A DNA stretch of 64,000 nt from DSYU01 sp964437595. GTDB taxonomy: Bacteria; Chloroflexota; Anaerolineae; Anaerolineales; Anaerolineaceae. Made by a program: the position numbers and the translations under genes. The notes beneath the pieces are model-generated. The model was not told where the DNA came from and made no database searches. It worked only from the letters and a program-made list of their open reading frames with translations. Position 1 is the first letter of the stretch; every line of letters begins with the position of its first letter. The stretch covers positions 76,490 to 140,489 of the forward strand of contig CAYTHO010000004.1 in the NCBI GenBank assembly GCA_964437595.1. The letters run 5' to 3'. Of this stretch, positions 38,783-47,518 are shown piece after piece.

Positions 38783-39661
38783 ATGCAGATTGTGACGGAC
38801 CGGGGTTGCGACGTATCGCCATCTCAGCTTGCAGGCCTGGATATTCATTTTGCGCCAATGCGATTAACGCTGGATGGAAAAACGTATTCGAGTGGGGATG
38901 AACTGAGCCCGGAAGCATTTTACGACATGGTCCAGCAGACGGATAGCTTTCCCACTACATCGCAAGCAGCAGCAGGTGATTTTGCGCAGATTTACCGCAC
39001 ACTTGCCAAAACGGACCCAGATATTCTCTCGATCCATATTTCCTCCGGTTTAAGCGGGACTCTGGATTCGGCACGCGCAGGGGCAGAGATGGTTCCGGAA
39101 GCCAGGGTGACCTTTTGGGATACGAAAACGCTTTCTTGCCCAGAGGGCTGGCAGGTGGAAGCCGCCGCGCGGGCGCTGAAGGCCGGCTGGTCGCTGGATC
39201 AAATCTTTAAACTACTGGAAGTTATCCGCCAGAAGTGCGAAGGGATATATACGCTGGATACGCTGAAGTACCTGATCCACGGCGGAAGGATCAGCCACCT
39301 GAAAGGCCTGCTGGCCTCGATGCTGCATATCCGCCCGGTGATTGGAGTGGATAAAGTGAGCGGCAAGTACATCACCCTGGGCCAGGAACGGCTGATGAAG
39401 AAAGCCTTGCAGCGTCTCACCACGGTAATTGCCGGGCTGTACCCGGAAGGCACGCCGCTGCGGGTGCAGCTTTTGCACGGCAAGAACCCAGACGCGCTTG
39501 AAACGCTCCGCGAACTGATGGCCAGCCGGTTTGACTGCCATTGGACGCCCACGATGAATGTGGCGCCGATCCTGGGGGCGCATACTGGTGAAACCCTGAT
39601 TGGCTTGAGTGTTGGTCCGGCGGATATTTTCCGCGAGGTGCCCGGCATTGTGATGGAATAG
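38783..39661 (+). CDS. DegV-family fatty-acid-binding protein
   Basis: 292 residues, the family length. The opening MQIVTDRGCDVSPSQL, the TTSQAAAGDF loop and ISSGLSGTLDSARAGAE match DegV/FakB proteins, which hold a fatty acid for phosphorylation by FakA kinase. FakA is not in the window. The second domain has LDTLKYLIHGGRIS and the C-terminal GAHTGETLIGLSVG. AGGAG lies about 8 bases before the ATG. Confidence 0.92.
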   Translation: MQIVTDRGCDVSPSQLAGLDIHFAPMRLTLDGKTYSSGDELSPEAFYDMVQQTDSFPTTSQAAAGDFAQIYRTLAKTDPDILSIHISSGLSGTLDSARAGAEMVPEARVTFWDTKTLSCPEGWQVEAAARALKAGWSLDQIFKLLEVIRQKCEGIYTLDTLKYLIHGGRISHLKGLLASMLHIRPVIGVDKVSGKYITLGQERLMKKALQRLTTVIAGLYPEGTPLRVQLLHGKNPDALETLRELMASRFDCHWTPTMNVAPILGAHTGETLIGLSVGPADIFREVPGIVME

Positions 39662-39667
39662 AGGCAT

Positions 39668-39699
39668 AAAAAATCCGCGCTCGCCGCGCGGATTTTTTT
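39668..39699. terminator. Bidirectional terminator degV / Agl23-NHL gene
   Basis: AAAAAATCCGCGC (39668-39680), 5-base loop, GCGCGGATTTTTT (39686-39698): perfect stem with A and T runs between convergent stops. Confidence 0.88.
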
Positions 39700-39706
39700 G
39701 TTAAGG

Positions 39707-42700
39707 CTATTTGTCCGGGTTCTCGAACTTCAACAGGAAGTTGTTTGTGCCGTCGCTGATCCAGACGCTCCCGTCTGGCGCCACGGCAACCCCGGAAGCC
39801 AGGCCAAACCCTTCTGAGCTGGCGCTGTACTCGCCCCACCCACGGATGAATGTACCCTGCGGATCGAATTCCAATACGCGCGGGTTCTCCGGGTCGGTGA
39901 TGAAGATGTTCCCGCTGGCGGGTGATACGGCAATAAACGGCTTGTTGTCGAGGGATTGGCCTTCCCAGGCGGAAACGTCCCACATGCGCTGGGCGGTAAA
40001 GGCCGTGCCAGTGCTGTCAGGAACCATCACCTGGATGCGCTGGTTCCAGGTATCGGTGATGTAGACGCTGCCATCCTCGGCGACGGCGATGCCTACCGGC
40101 TCATCGAACTGGCCTTTATCGAACCCCGGCGTGCCGAACTGGGCGATAAAGTTGCCATCCGGGTCGAAGATCACCACGCGTTTGTTGCCGGTATCCATCA
40201 CATAGACGCGCCCAGCCTTGTCGACTGCCAGACCGCGGGGCCCCCAGAAGGCTTCTGGCGCTTCCGCCTGGCCAAAGTATCCCCACATTTTGACGAACTG
40301 ACCATCCGCGGTGAACTTTTGAACGCGGTGATTCCAGGTATCGGAAACATAGATAGAGCCGTCGCTGCCAATGGCCACATCCCAGGGCTCATTGAAGGTG
40401 CCGCCTGGCGCGTTTGCATTTGGCGCGGTGGCGTCGGCAAAGGAGCCCCAAACGTTGATGGCGCTGCCATCCGGAGCGATGTGCTGGATGCGGTGGTTGC
40501 GCGAGTCGGCCACGTACAGCGAGCCGTCTGGCGCAACCTTCAGGCCGCGCGGCGCCTGGAACTGCCCGGGCTGTGAGCCCGTATCGCCAGCAACCTGGAT
40601 TGGGGAAAGCTTGACTATCTTTCCAGCATAAGGATCGGTGATTTCCGGGCTGGTTACCACGGGGCTGGCGCCGTAATTCCAGATCTTTGCCACAATATCT
40701 TTGCGAATATACAGGCGCATGCGCGCTCCCGGGCTCCACTCTTCCAACGTAAGCGCCTTGGCCTGGTTCTCGCCTGGCATCAACGCGGCAAACTCGGTGT
40801 AATCGCGGTTCAACCAGATGTTGAAGATGGCCTGGCGCATCTTAGGGTCAGCAATGGCTCCCCAGACCCGCTCATGGGTCAGATAGTAATATTCCTGGTT
40901 GGGCCACCACAGGCGCATATAGTCGTAGCGGTAGAAATTCTGACCGAGCAGCTGGTCGATTTTGTCAAACACATCTTCGCCAGCAATGACCACTGGAAAC
41001 TCCCGCAGGTCACGGGTGGGAGTGGTCTGGTACCAGCGCTTATTGGGATAATCACGCAGGTACCACCAGTAAGGGTAAAGCGCATCGCTGGAATAGGCTA
41101 CCTGGATATTCTTTCCGCCAACCGTCCGGCGGGAAATTTCCTCCACTTGCGCCAGTACCTGTTTGGGGTCAGGGGCGGCGTGGGCGTACACCAGGTATTC
41201 CGTGGCCAGGTCGTAGTTGATGAAAGAGGCCATGTAGGCGGCCCGGGCTGTTAAAACAGATGCCAGGGCAAAAAAGACGATCGTCGCCAGGCGCAGAATC
41301 TGGGAGGTTTGCCATCCACGCAGCAGGCGAACAATGCCGTACAGGCTGGCGCCGGCTGCAATCAGGGAGATGATGAACTTATTGGTAGCCTGAAGCTGTT
41401 CGAGGGTATTGCCCTGGAAAGGCATATTGGCGCCCAGCAGCGAGCCCAGCACGCTGGAGAAGCTGGTGTAGAGCACCGGCAGGAGCAGCAAGGCCAGCAG
41501 GCCGTTGGTGCGGGTAACCTGCTTCCAGTCAGTGGTGTCGAGCAGGTAACCTAATCCCCAGGCAGCCGCCAGGAGGAAGCCCATGGTGATGTGCACCGTC
41601 AACCAGGGCATGCGCTCTCCAGCGAACGAAAAGGCTGCCAGACTAGTGATGCCCCAATAAAGGAATAGTGCCAGCACCGGGAGCGGGCGCGGCAGGCGGT
41701 AGAATTCCGCGGTAGCGGCCTCGGCGGCGAGATCGTCAGCTTGCCCCGTAGTGAGGTTGTTTTCTTCGGCAAGGATGATCCCCTCTACCGGGGGTAAATC
41801 ATTCATGGCGTAACCCGTGGGGGTTGGTTGATCTTCAGGCAGAACTTCAAAGTCATCCAGTTCCGGAACATTCTCCGGAGAATGGGTATCTTCGGGTAAA
41901 CCGGTGGACGGGATCTCGATGACGTCTTCGGGGTCGACAAATTTCGGTGCGAGCGCCGGGGCGTGCCCGGGCAGCGTGGCAAAGCGCGCGTGGCGGATAC
42001 CAAAATAGGTGGCCAGGGCCGCGCCCAGCACTCCAAGGTATTCATATATGGGCATTTGAATGAGGGCATAATAGTAAAGCGGCTGGCTGCCTCGTTCCAC
42101 GCCCTGCTGTTCCGTCCAGTATCCCAGCGAGCCAACCAGGCCGGTGAGGAAACCATCTACGTTGGTGAAGAAGGTGGTGTAAAAGACGGTGAAAATGGCG
42201 TAGAAAAGGAAGGCGTTTTGCAGCCAGAGCATGGGATTCCACCAGATCCCGATGGCTACACTGACAGCAAAGAATAAGAAAATGAATAGAAAGTCGCGCA
42301 GCCTACCAATGCTGGTCGTATATTCCAGCGGATTCCAGCCCAGCATGCTGACGGGCAGCGGCGCCAGCATCGGCAGGATGAGGGTGCCAAGCAGGAGGAT
42401 GAGGCTGAACGAGCGCAACTGGCGGATGCGCTTCCAGCCCAGGTCTTTGGCCAGCATGAACATACCAAGTATCCCGGCAACCGCCGCGCCGGCAACCGAT
42501 GCCAGTTGAATGTACATGCGGATATGTGCATTGTCGAAGGGCGTACCGCCATCGTCGGGGACCTGCGGACCGGCGGCTGTTGTTGGAGTAGCCGTTGCCG
42601 CCGCGGCTTCTGGTTTAATCAGCATTCCAGCGCCCAGGGCCACAAATACCAGCAGCATGGCGATGGACATTAAGATCAGGAAACGATCGTACAACTCCGG

Positions 42701-43357
42701 GTTACTGCGCTCGGCCCGGCGCACCTCGACCAGGAAGATGACAAATAAGAAGATCAGCGCCTGCGCTGTGTAGATGAAAGCCGTTTCCTTCACGGTGAAA
42801 TGCAGGATGGTGGACAGGGTAACCAGGAACATGCCGGCCCGGTCGCCTTTTTCCATGTAGCGCAGGATGCCGTATAAGAAGACCACGCCGATCAGTTCGA
42901 TGAACGCTTCGTTGCGCGTATAACGACCGTAAAACAGGATGTATGGCGAAATTAGATACAACACCCCAGCGATCAGCGCGCCCGCACGCCCCAGGTAGCG
43001 GCGGTAGCCAAAGATCAGGAAAGCAACCGCGGCGACACTGAAGGTAGCTGCCGGGACGCGGGAAGTGAAATCGTTATCGCCGAACAGGAAATAACTCAGC
43101 GCTACAACGTGGAACTGGAACGGACCATGCGTCACCGGATCGTGGCGGTAAACGCGACCCTGGTAAAGATCATAAGACGGAACCACGTGGTTCACTTCAT
43201 CATGGCTCATTACCCGGTCGCCAAGCGCGGTGAAGCGGCTGAGGACCGCCAGAATCAGGATGGCAGCAATGAGGAGGTTTTCGATTGTGAGGATTTTCGC
43301 GGTATCTTTGAAGACAGGACGTTCTAGCCAGGCTGGTGATGTGCTTGAATATGCCAT
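39707..43357 (-). CDS. Agl23-type (TIGR03663-like) membrane protein fused to NHL repeats
   Basis: 1216 residues from ATG 43357; a GTG at 43381 is an alternative and neither has a good SD sequence. Residues 20-720 form a GT-C-like membrane protein with about 14 helices; VMSHDEVNHVV near residue 50 is the expected catalytic acidic loop, and the layout matches my recollection of TIGR03663, annotated as flippase-associated Agl23. A 90-residue acidic insert sits near 485-560. After an extracellular region, the last 290 residues form six NHL repeats (e.g. PRGLKVAPDGSLYVAD, PWDVAIGSDGSIYVSD), a complete beta-propeller. A role in surface glycan or glycoprotein assembly is inference. Confidence 0.82.
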   Translation of the reverse strand: MAYSSTSPAWLERPVFKDTAKILTIENLLIAAILILAVLSRFTALGDRVMSHDEVNHVVPSYDLYQGRVYRHDPVTHGPFQFHVVALSYFLFGDNDFTSRVPAATFSVAAVAFLIFGYRRYLGRAGALIAGVLYLISPYILFYGRYTRNEAFIELIGVVFLYGILRYMEKGDRAGMFLVTLSTILHFTVKETAFIYTAQALIFLFVIFLVEVRRAERSNPELYDRFLILMSIAMLLVFVALGAGMLIKPEAAAATATPTTAAGPQVPDDGGTPFDNAHIRMYIQLASVAGAAVAGILGMFMLAKDLGWKRIRQLRSFSLILLLGTLILPMLAPLPVSMLGWNPLEYTTSIGRLRDFLFIFLFFAVSVAIGIWWNPMLWLQNAFLFYAIFTVFYTTFFTNVDGFLTGLVGSLGYWTEQQGVERGSQPLYYYALIQMPIYEYLGVLGAALATYFGIRHARFATLPGHAPALAPKFVDPEDVIEIPSTGLPEDTHSPENVPELDDFEVLPEDQPTPTGYAMNDLPPVEGIILAEENNLTTGQADDLAAEAATAEFYRLPRPLPVLALFLYWGITSLAAFSFAGERMPWLTVHITMGFLLAAAWGLGYLLDTTDWKQVTRTNGLLALLLLPVLYTSFSSVLGSLLGANMPFQGNTLEQLQATNKFIISLIAAGASLYGIVRLLRGWQTSQILRLATIVFFALASVLTARAAYMASFINYDLATEYLVYAHAAPDPKQVLAQVEEISRRTVGGKNIQVAYSSDALYPYWWYLRDYPNKRWYQTTPTRDLREFPVVIAGEDVFDKIDQLLGQNFYRYDYMRLWWPNQEYYYLTHERVWGAIADPKMRQAIFNIWLNRDYTEFAALMPGENQAKALTLEEWSPGARMRLYIRKDIVAKIWNYGASPVVTSPEITDPYAGKIVKLSPIQVAGDTGSQPGQFQAPRGLKVAPDGSLYVADSRNHRIQHIAPDGSAINVWGSFADATAPNANAPGGTFNEPWDVAIGSDGSIYVSDTWNHRVQKFTADGQFVKMWGYFGQAEAPEAFWGPRGLAVDKAGRVYVMDTGNKRVVIFDPDGNFIAQFGTPGFDKGQFDEPVGIAVAEDGSVYITDTWNQRIQVMVPDSTGTAFTAQRMWDVSAWEGQSLDNKPFIAVSPASGNIFITDPENPRVLEFDPQGTFIRGWGEYSASSEGFGLASGVAVAPDGSVWISDGTNNFLLKFENPDK

Positions 43358-43427
43358 ACGTATTGGTTTATCGCCTCTCACAGGGATGGTTCACAAGCGT
43401 GAGGAATCTGAACAATTAATCAGGGTG

Positions 43428-43456
43428 ACTATACTAGAATCGGGCTATTCTTGCAA
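43428..43456 (-). promoter_or_regulatory. Promoter for Agl23-NHL gene
   Basis: On the minus strand TTGCAA (43451-43456), 17-base spacer, TATAGT (43428-43433). The start of the divergent beta-lactamase-fold gene has an extended -10 (TGGTACAAT, ending 43503). Confidence 0.7.
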
Positions 43457-43520
43457 GGTCCTTCGCCGCTGGCGGAAAATAAGAACGATTGACCATGGTA
43501 CAATTCAGGCGGAGCAGCAT

Positions 43521-45008
43521 GTGAGAAATCGAGGCTTATTCGTTAACCTTCGCTGGGTATCATTTTTGATGATCGCTATGGCGGTGGGCTTAACGGTTCT
43601 TCAACTGGTGTCATACAGCCGGATCCGGAACAGCTTTCCGCCCGGTATGGTCATTGCTGGGGTTCCGGTAGGCGGATCCACCCAAGCCGCAGCAGCAGAG
43701 CGGCTGATGCAGATCTATACTGCTATCCCAGTCGAGGTGCGCTACCGGGATGCCGCTATCCAGATTCGCCCGTCGGTGATCGGTTTTGAGATGGACATTC
43801 CGGCGATGATGCAGGCGGCTGACCAGGGCCGCCTCCAGCAGCCATTCTGGGAAGGTTTCTGGGATTATTTATGGAACCGTTTTCCCACGCCGCAGGAGAT
43901 TCCGCTGCGGGCATCTTACTCAGAAGAGCGCCTGCGCGCCTATTTACGGGATGAAATCGCGGCGCGGTATGATCAGGAAGCATCCGAGGCCATATTACTG
44001 CCGGGCAACACCGGCTTTCAATCTGGAAAAACAGGGACCGTGCTGGATATTGACCGGGCAGTGACGCTCATCGACACAGCACTGCGCTCACCAACCTCTC
44101 GCACAGTCAACCTGTCTTTTAACAAGATTAACCCATCCCGGCCTTCGTTCCAGAATCTGCAAATCCTAATTGAACGGATGGTGGAAACCTCGGAGTACGA
44201 TGGGATCATCGAGGTCTATCTTAATAATCTACAAACCGGGCAGGAAATCCATTTTGCATATAACGGCGGCCAGCCGGCCAGCGCGGATATTGCTTTCACG
44301 GCTGCCAGCACGATGAAGATTCCGATTATGGTTTCGACCATGCGGCGCACATCCGAACCGGTTTCGCCCGAAGTCCAGGATTTATTGACCAGGATGATTG
44401 AGCAGTCAGGGAACGATGAAGCCGATCAGTTGATGGAGAGGGCGATGGATGGAGCGCTGGCTCCCCTGGAAGTGACCAGAGACCTCCAGGCGCTGGGTCT
44501 GCAGAACAGCTTCCTGGCCGGATTTTTCTATCCCGGCGCCCCGCTGCTGCAGCGGATCAATACGCCCGCAAACCAGCGGAACGATGTTCTGGCGGGCCCA
44601 GACCCATACAACCAGACGACGCCCACCGAAATGGGGATGCTGCTGGAGGATATTTATTACTGCTCAGAGACGGGTGGGGGCACGTTTGCCGCGGCTTTTC
44701 CGGGAGAAATCACGCAGAGCGAATGCCGCCAGATGATCTCTTACCTAGTGATGAACCGCATTGCTGTTCTGCTGCAGGCCGGGCTGCCAGAGGGCACGCG
44801 GATTGCGCACAAGCACGGCTGGATCATCGAGAATGATGGCCTCATGCACACCATCTCCGATGCAGGGCTGGTCTACACGCCGGGCGGAAATTATGTAATT
44901 ACCGTCTTCATGTACCACCCGGTGCAGATGCTGTTTGACCAGGCCAACCGCATGGTGGCAGAAATATCTCAGGTTGTTTATAACTACTTCAACCTGCCTG
45001 GAGAGTAG
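43521..45008 (+). CDS. PG-binding domain protein with beta-lactamase (class A) fold
   Basis: 495 residues from GTG 43521, preceded by GGAG; longer upstream frames run antisense to the neighbouring gene. A signal anchor (11-34) is followed by a YoaR/VanW-associated PG_binding_4-like region (about 40-200: MVIAGVPVGGSTQAAAAERL, GNTGFQSGKTGTVLDIDRAV). The C-terminal serine-hydrolase domain has S263-x-x-K266 (AASTMKIP), an SGN motif in place of SDN, and HKHGW in place of KTG. It lies outside the membrane; peptidoglycan or peptide hydrolysis is more likely than antibiotic resistance. Confidence 0.83.
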   Translation: MRNRGLFVNLRWVSFLMIAMAVGLTVLQLVSYSRIRNSFPPGMVIAGVPVGGSTQAAAAERLMQIYTAIPVEVRYRDAAIQIRPSVIGFEMDIPAMMQAADQGRLQQPFWEGFWDYLWNRFPTPQEIPLRASYSEERLRAYLRDEIAARYDQEASEAILLPGNTGFQSGKTGTVLDIDRAVTLIDTALRSPTSRTVNLSFNKINPSRPSFQNLQILIERMVETSEYDGIIEVYLNNLQTGQEIHFAYNGGQPASADIAFTAASTMKIPIMVSTMRRTSEPVSPEVQDLLTRMIEQSGNDEADQLMERAMDGALAPLEVTRDLQALGLQNSFLAGFFYPGAPLLQRINTPANQRNDVLAGPDPYNQTTPTEMGMLLEDIYYCSETGGGTFAAAFPGEITQSECRQMISYLVMNRIAVLLQAGLPEGTRIAHKHGWIIENDGLMHTISDAGLVYTPGGNYVITVFMYHPVQMLFDQANRMVAEISQVVYNYFNLPGE

Positions 45009-45009
45009 A

Positions 45010-46092
45010 TTACACCCCGGCTGCTTTGCGAAGCTGCTGGATTAGATCGCTGGGGGTCAGGTCAAGCCGGTCGCAGATTTCTTGCTGCAGCGCCTCCAAC
45101 AGCGGCCAGCTCTGGTTCAGGTCCTGTTCCGCGGCTGGGTAGCGCAGCTTCAATGCCCGCAGGCGCTCCTCGATGAAAACAATACTTCCGCCTTCGACCA
45201 GCTTGTCGGCATAATGCACCAATTTCTCTTCCCAGGCGCGCGGGCGGCGCGGGTCGGCTGGATCTTGATAGGGCATGTGGCGGTTAGCAATTTCGGCCAG
45301 ATCGGGCTGGTCACGTTCCAGGAGCAGTTGGTAGGCCATCGCGGCGTGGTCGCCCTGGCGCTGCGGATCATAAGTGGGCTGTATGGAATCGACTTTTGCC
45401 AGGTCATGCAGCAGCGCGCCGCGGTGAGTGAGGATGGGATCCACAGGCTCGCCGGCTGCTCTCAACCAGCAGGCTAACTGGTAAGCAGCGGCTGCCACCA
45501 GTTGAACGTGCGCCAGGATATTGTGCGGAGCGCCGCGTTCCACCAGCCAGGCCAGGCTGGTAGGCACGTCTGGCAGGTGCAGGTGGTGTACAGCTCCAGG
45601 CAGATCGCGCAGGCTGGCGATCTCCGCATCGTGCAGGGGCATCAGGCCGGGGGCGGCGTCGTGGTTGGGGTTGTACCAGATGGCCTTCCATCCGGCGGCT
45701 TTAGCGCCTAATATATCCGCGTGGTAACCGTCGCCGACCATCACCAGGTTGTATGGGGCGCGGGCCAGTACGCTTTCCAGGTGGCGGAAGAAAGGCAGCT
45801 CTGGCTTGCGGCTGCCCAGTTCTTTGGAGGTAAAAACCGCTTTGAAGTATTCTGCCAGGCCTACCCGCCGGAGCGCCCTCCACACCAGTTCGGTGGTCGA
45901 ATCCCCGGCGTTGGTGGCGACAACCATGGTAAAGCGACCAAGAAGCGCCTCGAGCGCCTCAACCACCCCGTCCACTTCCGCGACCTGCGGCCATTCGGCC
46001 ATTGGGCCGCTGTATTCAGGGAAAACTTTCATCAACGTGTCGCCCCAATCAAAGACCAGGGCTGGATTGGCGGCGGTGCTCCGACTATTCAT
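45010..46092 (-). CDS. HAD hydrolase fused to HD-domain phosphohydrolase
   Basis: 360 residues from ATG 46092 (AAAGGA 9 bases upstream). Residues 10-150 are HAD: nucleophile D15 and D18 in FDWGDTL, VVATNAGDS, lysine in LGSRKPELPFF and VMVGDGYHADILGA. Residues about 185-340 form an HD domain: H194, H229-D230 in GALLHDLAKVD and a following HAAMAYQLL histidine. Both halves remove phosphate from small molecules or nucleotides; which substrates are used is unknown. It overlaps the end of the NUDIX gene by eight bases. Confidence 0.84.
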   Translation of the reverse strand: MNSRSTAANPALVFDWGDTLMKVFPEYSGPMAEWPQVAEVDGVVEALEALLGRFTMVVATNAGDSTTELVWRALRRVGLAEYFKAVFTSKELGSRKPELPFFRHLESVLARAPYNLVMVGDGYHADILGAKAAGWKAIWYNPNHDAAPGLMPLHDAEIASLRDLPGAVHHLHLPDVPTSLAWLVERGAPHNILAHVQLVAAAAYQLACWLRAAGEPVDPILTHRGALLHDLAKVDSIQPTYDPQRQGDHAAMAYQLLLERDQPDLAEIANRHMPYQDPADPRRPRAWEEKLVHYADKLVEGGSIVFIEERLRALKLRYPAAEQDLNQSWPLLEALQQEICDRLDLTPSDLIQQLRKAAGV

Positions 46093-46558
46093 TGCAATCA
46101 TTCCTTTCTATTAATGCCCTTTGAAGCGGCAGCAGGTTGGTTGGAAGTTGATCTGGGGGAAAGAAGCGCGCCTCGAGCACTTCCTGTTTCTGAATGCGCA
46201 TCACCTGTGGTTGGGGGCTCTCTGCAAGCTGCGCCCGGAAGTAGACCTCCATGCGGAATCGGTAGCCGCTGACGCAGCGAACCAGCTCAATGTGTGTAAT
46301 GGTGAGCCCGGTTTCTTCGAAAACCTCGCGGGCCAGGGCATCCTCCAGCGTCTCGCCGCTCTGCACAATGCCGCCGGGCAGCCCCCAGACATCCGGGACC
46401 CAGTGACGGTGGCGCTGTAGAAGCACGTTCCCGTTCTGATCGAAAACTGCGCCAGTTACGCTGACCATAAACTTGCTGCTGATCAGCCACAACATGCGCC
46501 ACTGCAGGGGGCCGCTGAACCTGCGCCAGATCTGGAAGAGGAAATCGAGGAACATCAA
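46085..46558 (-). CDS. NUDIX hydrolase
   Basis: 157 residues. The Nudix box spans 62-84 (GGIVQSGETLEDALAREVFEETG), with all catalytic Glu residues. Residues 1-30 are hydrophobic/aromatic, perhaps a membrane-associating helix. Hydrolyses a nucleoside diphosphate linked to some group; substrate cannot be read. It is upstream of, and overlaps, the HAD-HD gene, hinting at nucleotide sanitation as a joint theme (inference). Confidence 0.9.
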   Translation of the reverse strand: MMFLDFLFQIWRRFSGPLQWRMLWLISSKFMVSVTGAVFDQNGNVLLQRHRHWVPDVWGLPGGIVQSGETLEDALAREVFEETGLTITHIELVRCVSGYRFRMEVYFRAQLAESPQPQVMRIQKQEVLEARFFPPDQLPTNLLPLQRALIERNDCNE

Positions 46559-46601
46559 ATACTTGCCCCAATTCTATCTGCGAACCCGCCCAGGGCTGGG
46601 T

Positions 46602-47444
46602 TTACAAATGCCCTGCGTTATTTTGCTTCGCGCGATAGGCCTGTAAAATATCTACCAGGGTGTCTTCCACTCCGCTGGTTTGCCGTTCTGCCTCCGCGAT
46701 CCCCATGCGAGACAGGACGGAGTCCGCGAGCTGGCGGGCCAGTGCTTTACGGTTGTTCAGCCCTTCACGCCGCGCCAGGAAGGATTCAATCATCTGGATA
46801 TCCTGCTGCGTGAGGCGTTCCAGGGCATATTTCTGGCTGGCGGCATCCAGGGTAGGGGCCGCATTGTTTGATGATGCGGGCAGATGCAGATCTACCACGC
46901 CCAGGCTTTTGAGGGTGAGTTTTTCCGCGCTCTCGCGGATCACCAGCGTGCCCGCCGCCAGGTCTCCCAGGCGGCGCGACTGGTTGTTGATGAACATGCT
47001 GACCACACCGATACCGTAATAGATGGGTAGAAAATCGATGAGTCGAACCAGGTTGCGAACGATCGATTCGGTCAGGGTGATGGGGGTGCCATCGGCGCGA
47101 ATGACGCGCAGCTTGGCCAGCGATTTGCCCGGAGACTGGCCGTTCCAGAGCATTTCAAAGAAGATGTAATAGCCCCAAAAGAAGAAGAACGAAATGAGAC
47201 CCATCAATGCAATCACCCAACTGGCCGATGAAGTCAGAAAATCCCCGGAAGAGAGCATTCCCTTTAAATCCGCACCCTTGGCGAGCACCATAATGAGAAC
47301 CATATTCACCAGAATTTGCAGCAGGAGGATGATGGTCGTATCGACCAGCGCGGCCAGAAATCGAGAACCAATTCCGGCGATTTCGTAGCCAAAGGTGATG
47401 TTTTCAGGGGTATCAACAAATAAATTTTCTTCGGATTGGTTCAT
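46602..47444 (-). CDS. RDD-family membrane protein
   Basis: 280 residues. RDD domain about 15-165 with the Arg-Asp-Asp-type motif in IGSRFLAALVDTTIILLL and QSPGKSLAKLRVI, and four hydrophobic helices (30-55, 72-100, about 135-155). The C-terminal 110 residues are a soluble helical tail (QKYALERLTQQDIQMIESFLARR, like the end of some MoxR-cluster RDD proteins). RDD proteins commonly accompany SpoIIM/MoxR/DUF58 genes, exactly the cluster that begins divergently 75 bases away. Confidence 0.88.
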   Translation of the reverse strand: MNQSEENLFVDTPENITFGYEIAGIGSRFLAALVDTTIILLLQILVNMVLIMVLAKGADLKGMLSSGDFLTSSASWVIALMGLISFFFFWGYYIFFEMLWNGQSPGKSLAKLRVIRADGTPITLTESIVRNLVRLIDFLPIYYGIGVVSMFINNQSRRLGDLAAGTLVIRESAEKLTLKSLGVVDLHLPASSNNAAPTLDAASQKYALERLTQQDIQMIESFLARREGLNNRKALARQLADSVLSRMGIAEAERQTSGVEDTLVDILQAYRAKQNNAGHL

Positions 47445-47518
47445 TCGGTAAGTTCCTGCGTGATATTGTTCAGGCGTTCAGGTTATAATTCATCCATCAA
47501 CGATTTACTGATAAGTCC

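Noticed and set aside
43521..45008. Antibiotic-resistance beta-lactamase
   Set aside because: Altered SDN and KTG motifs, membrane anchor and PG-binding region point to another role.
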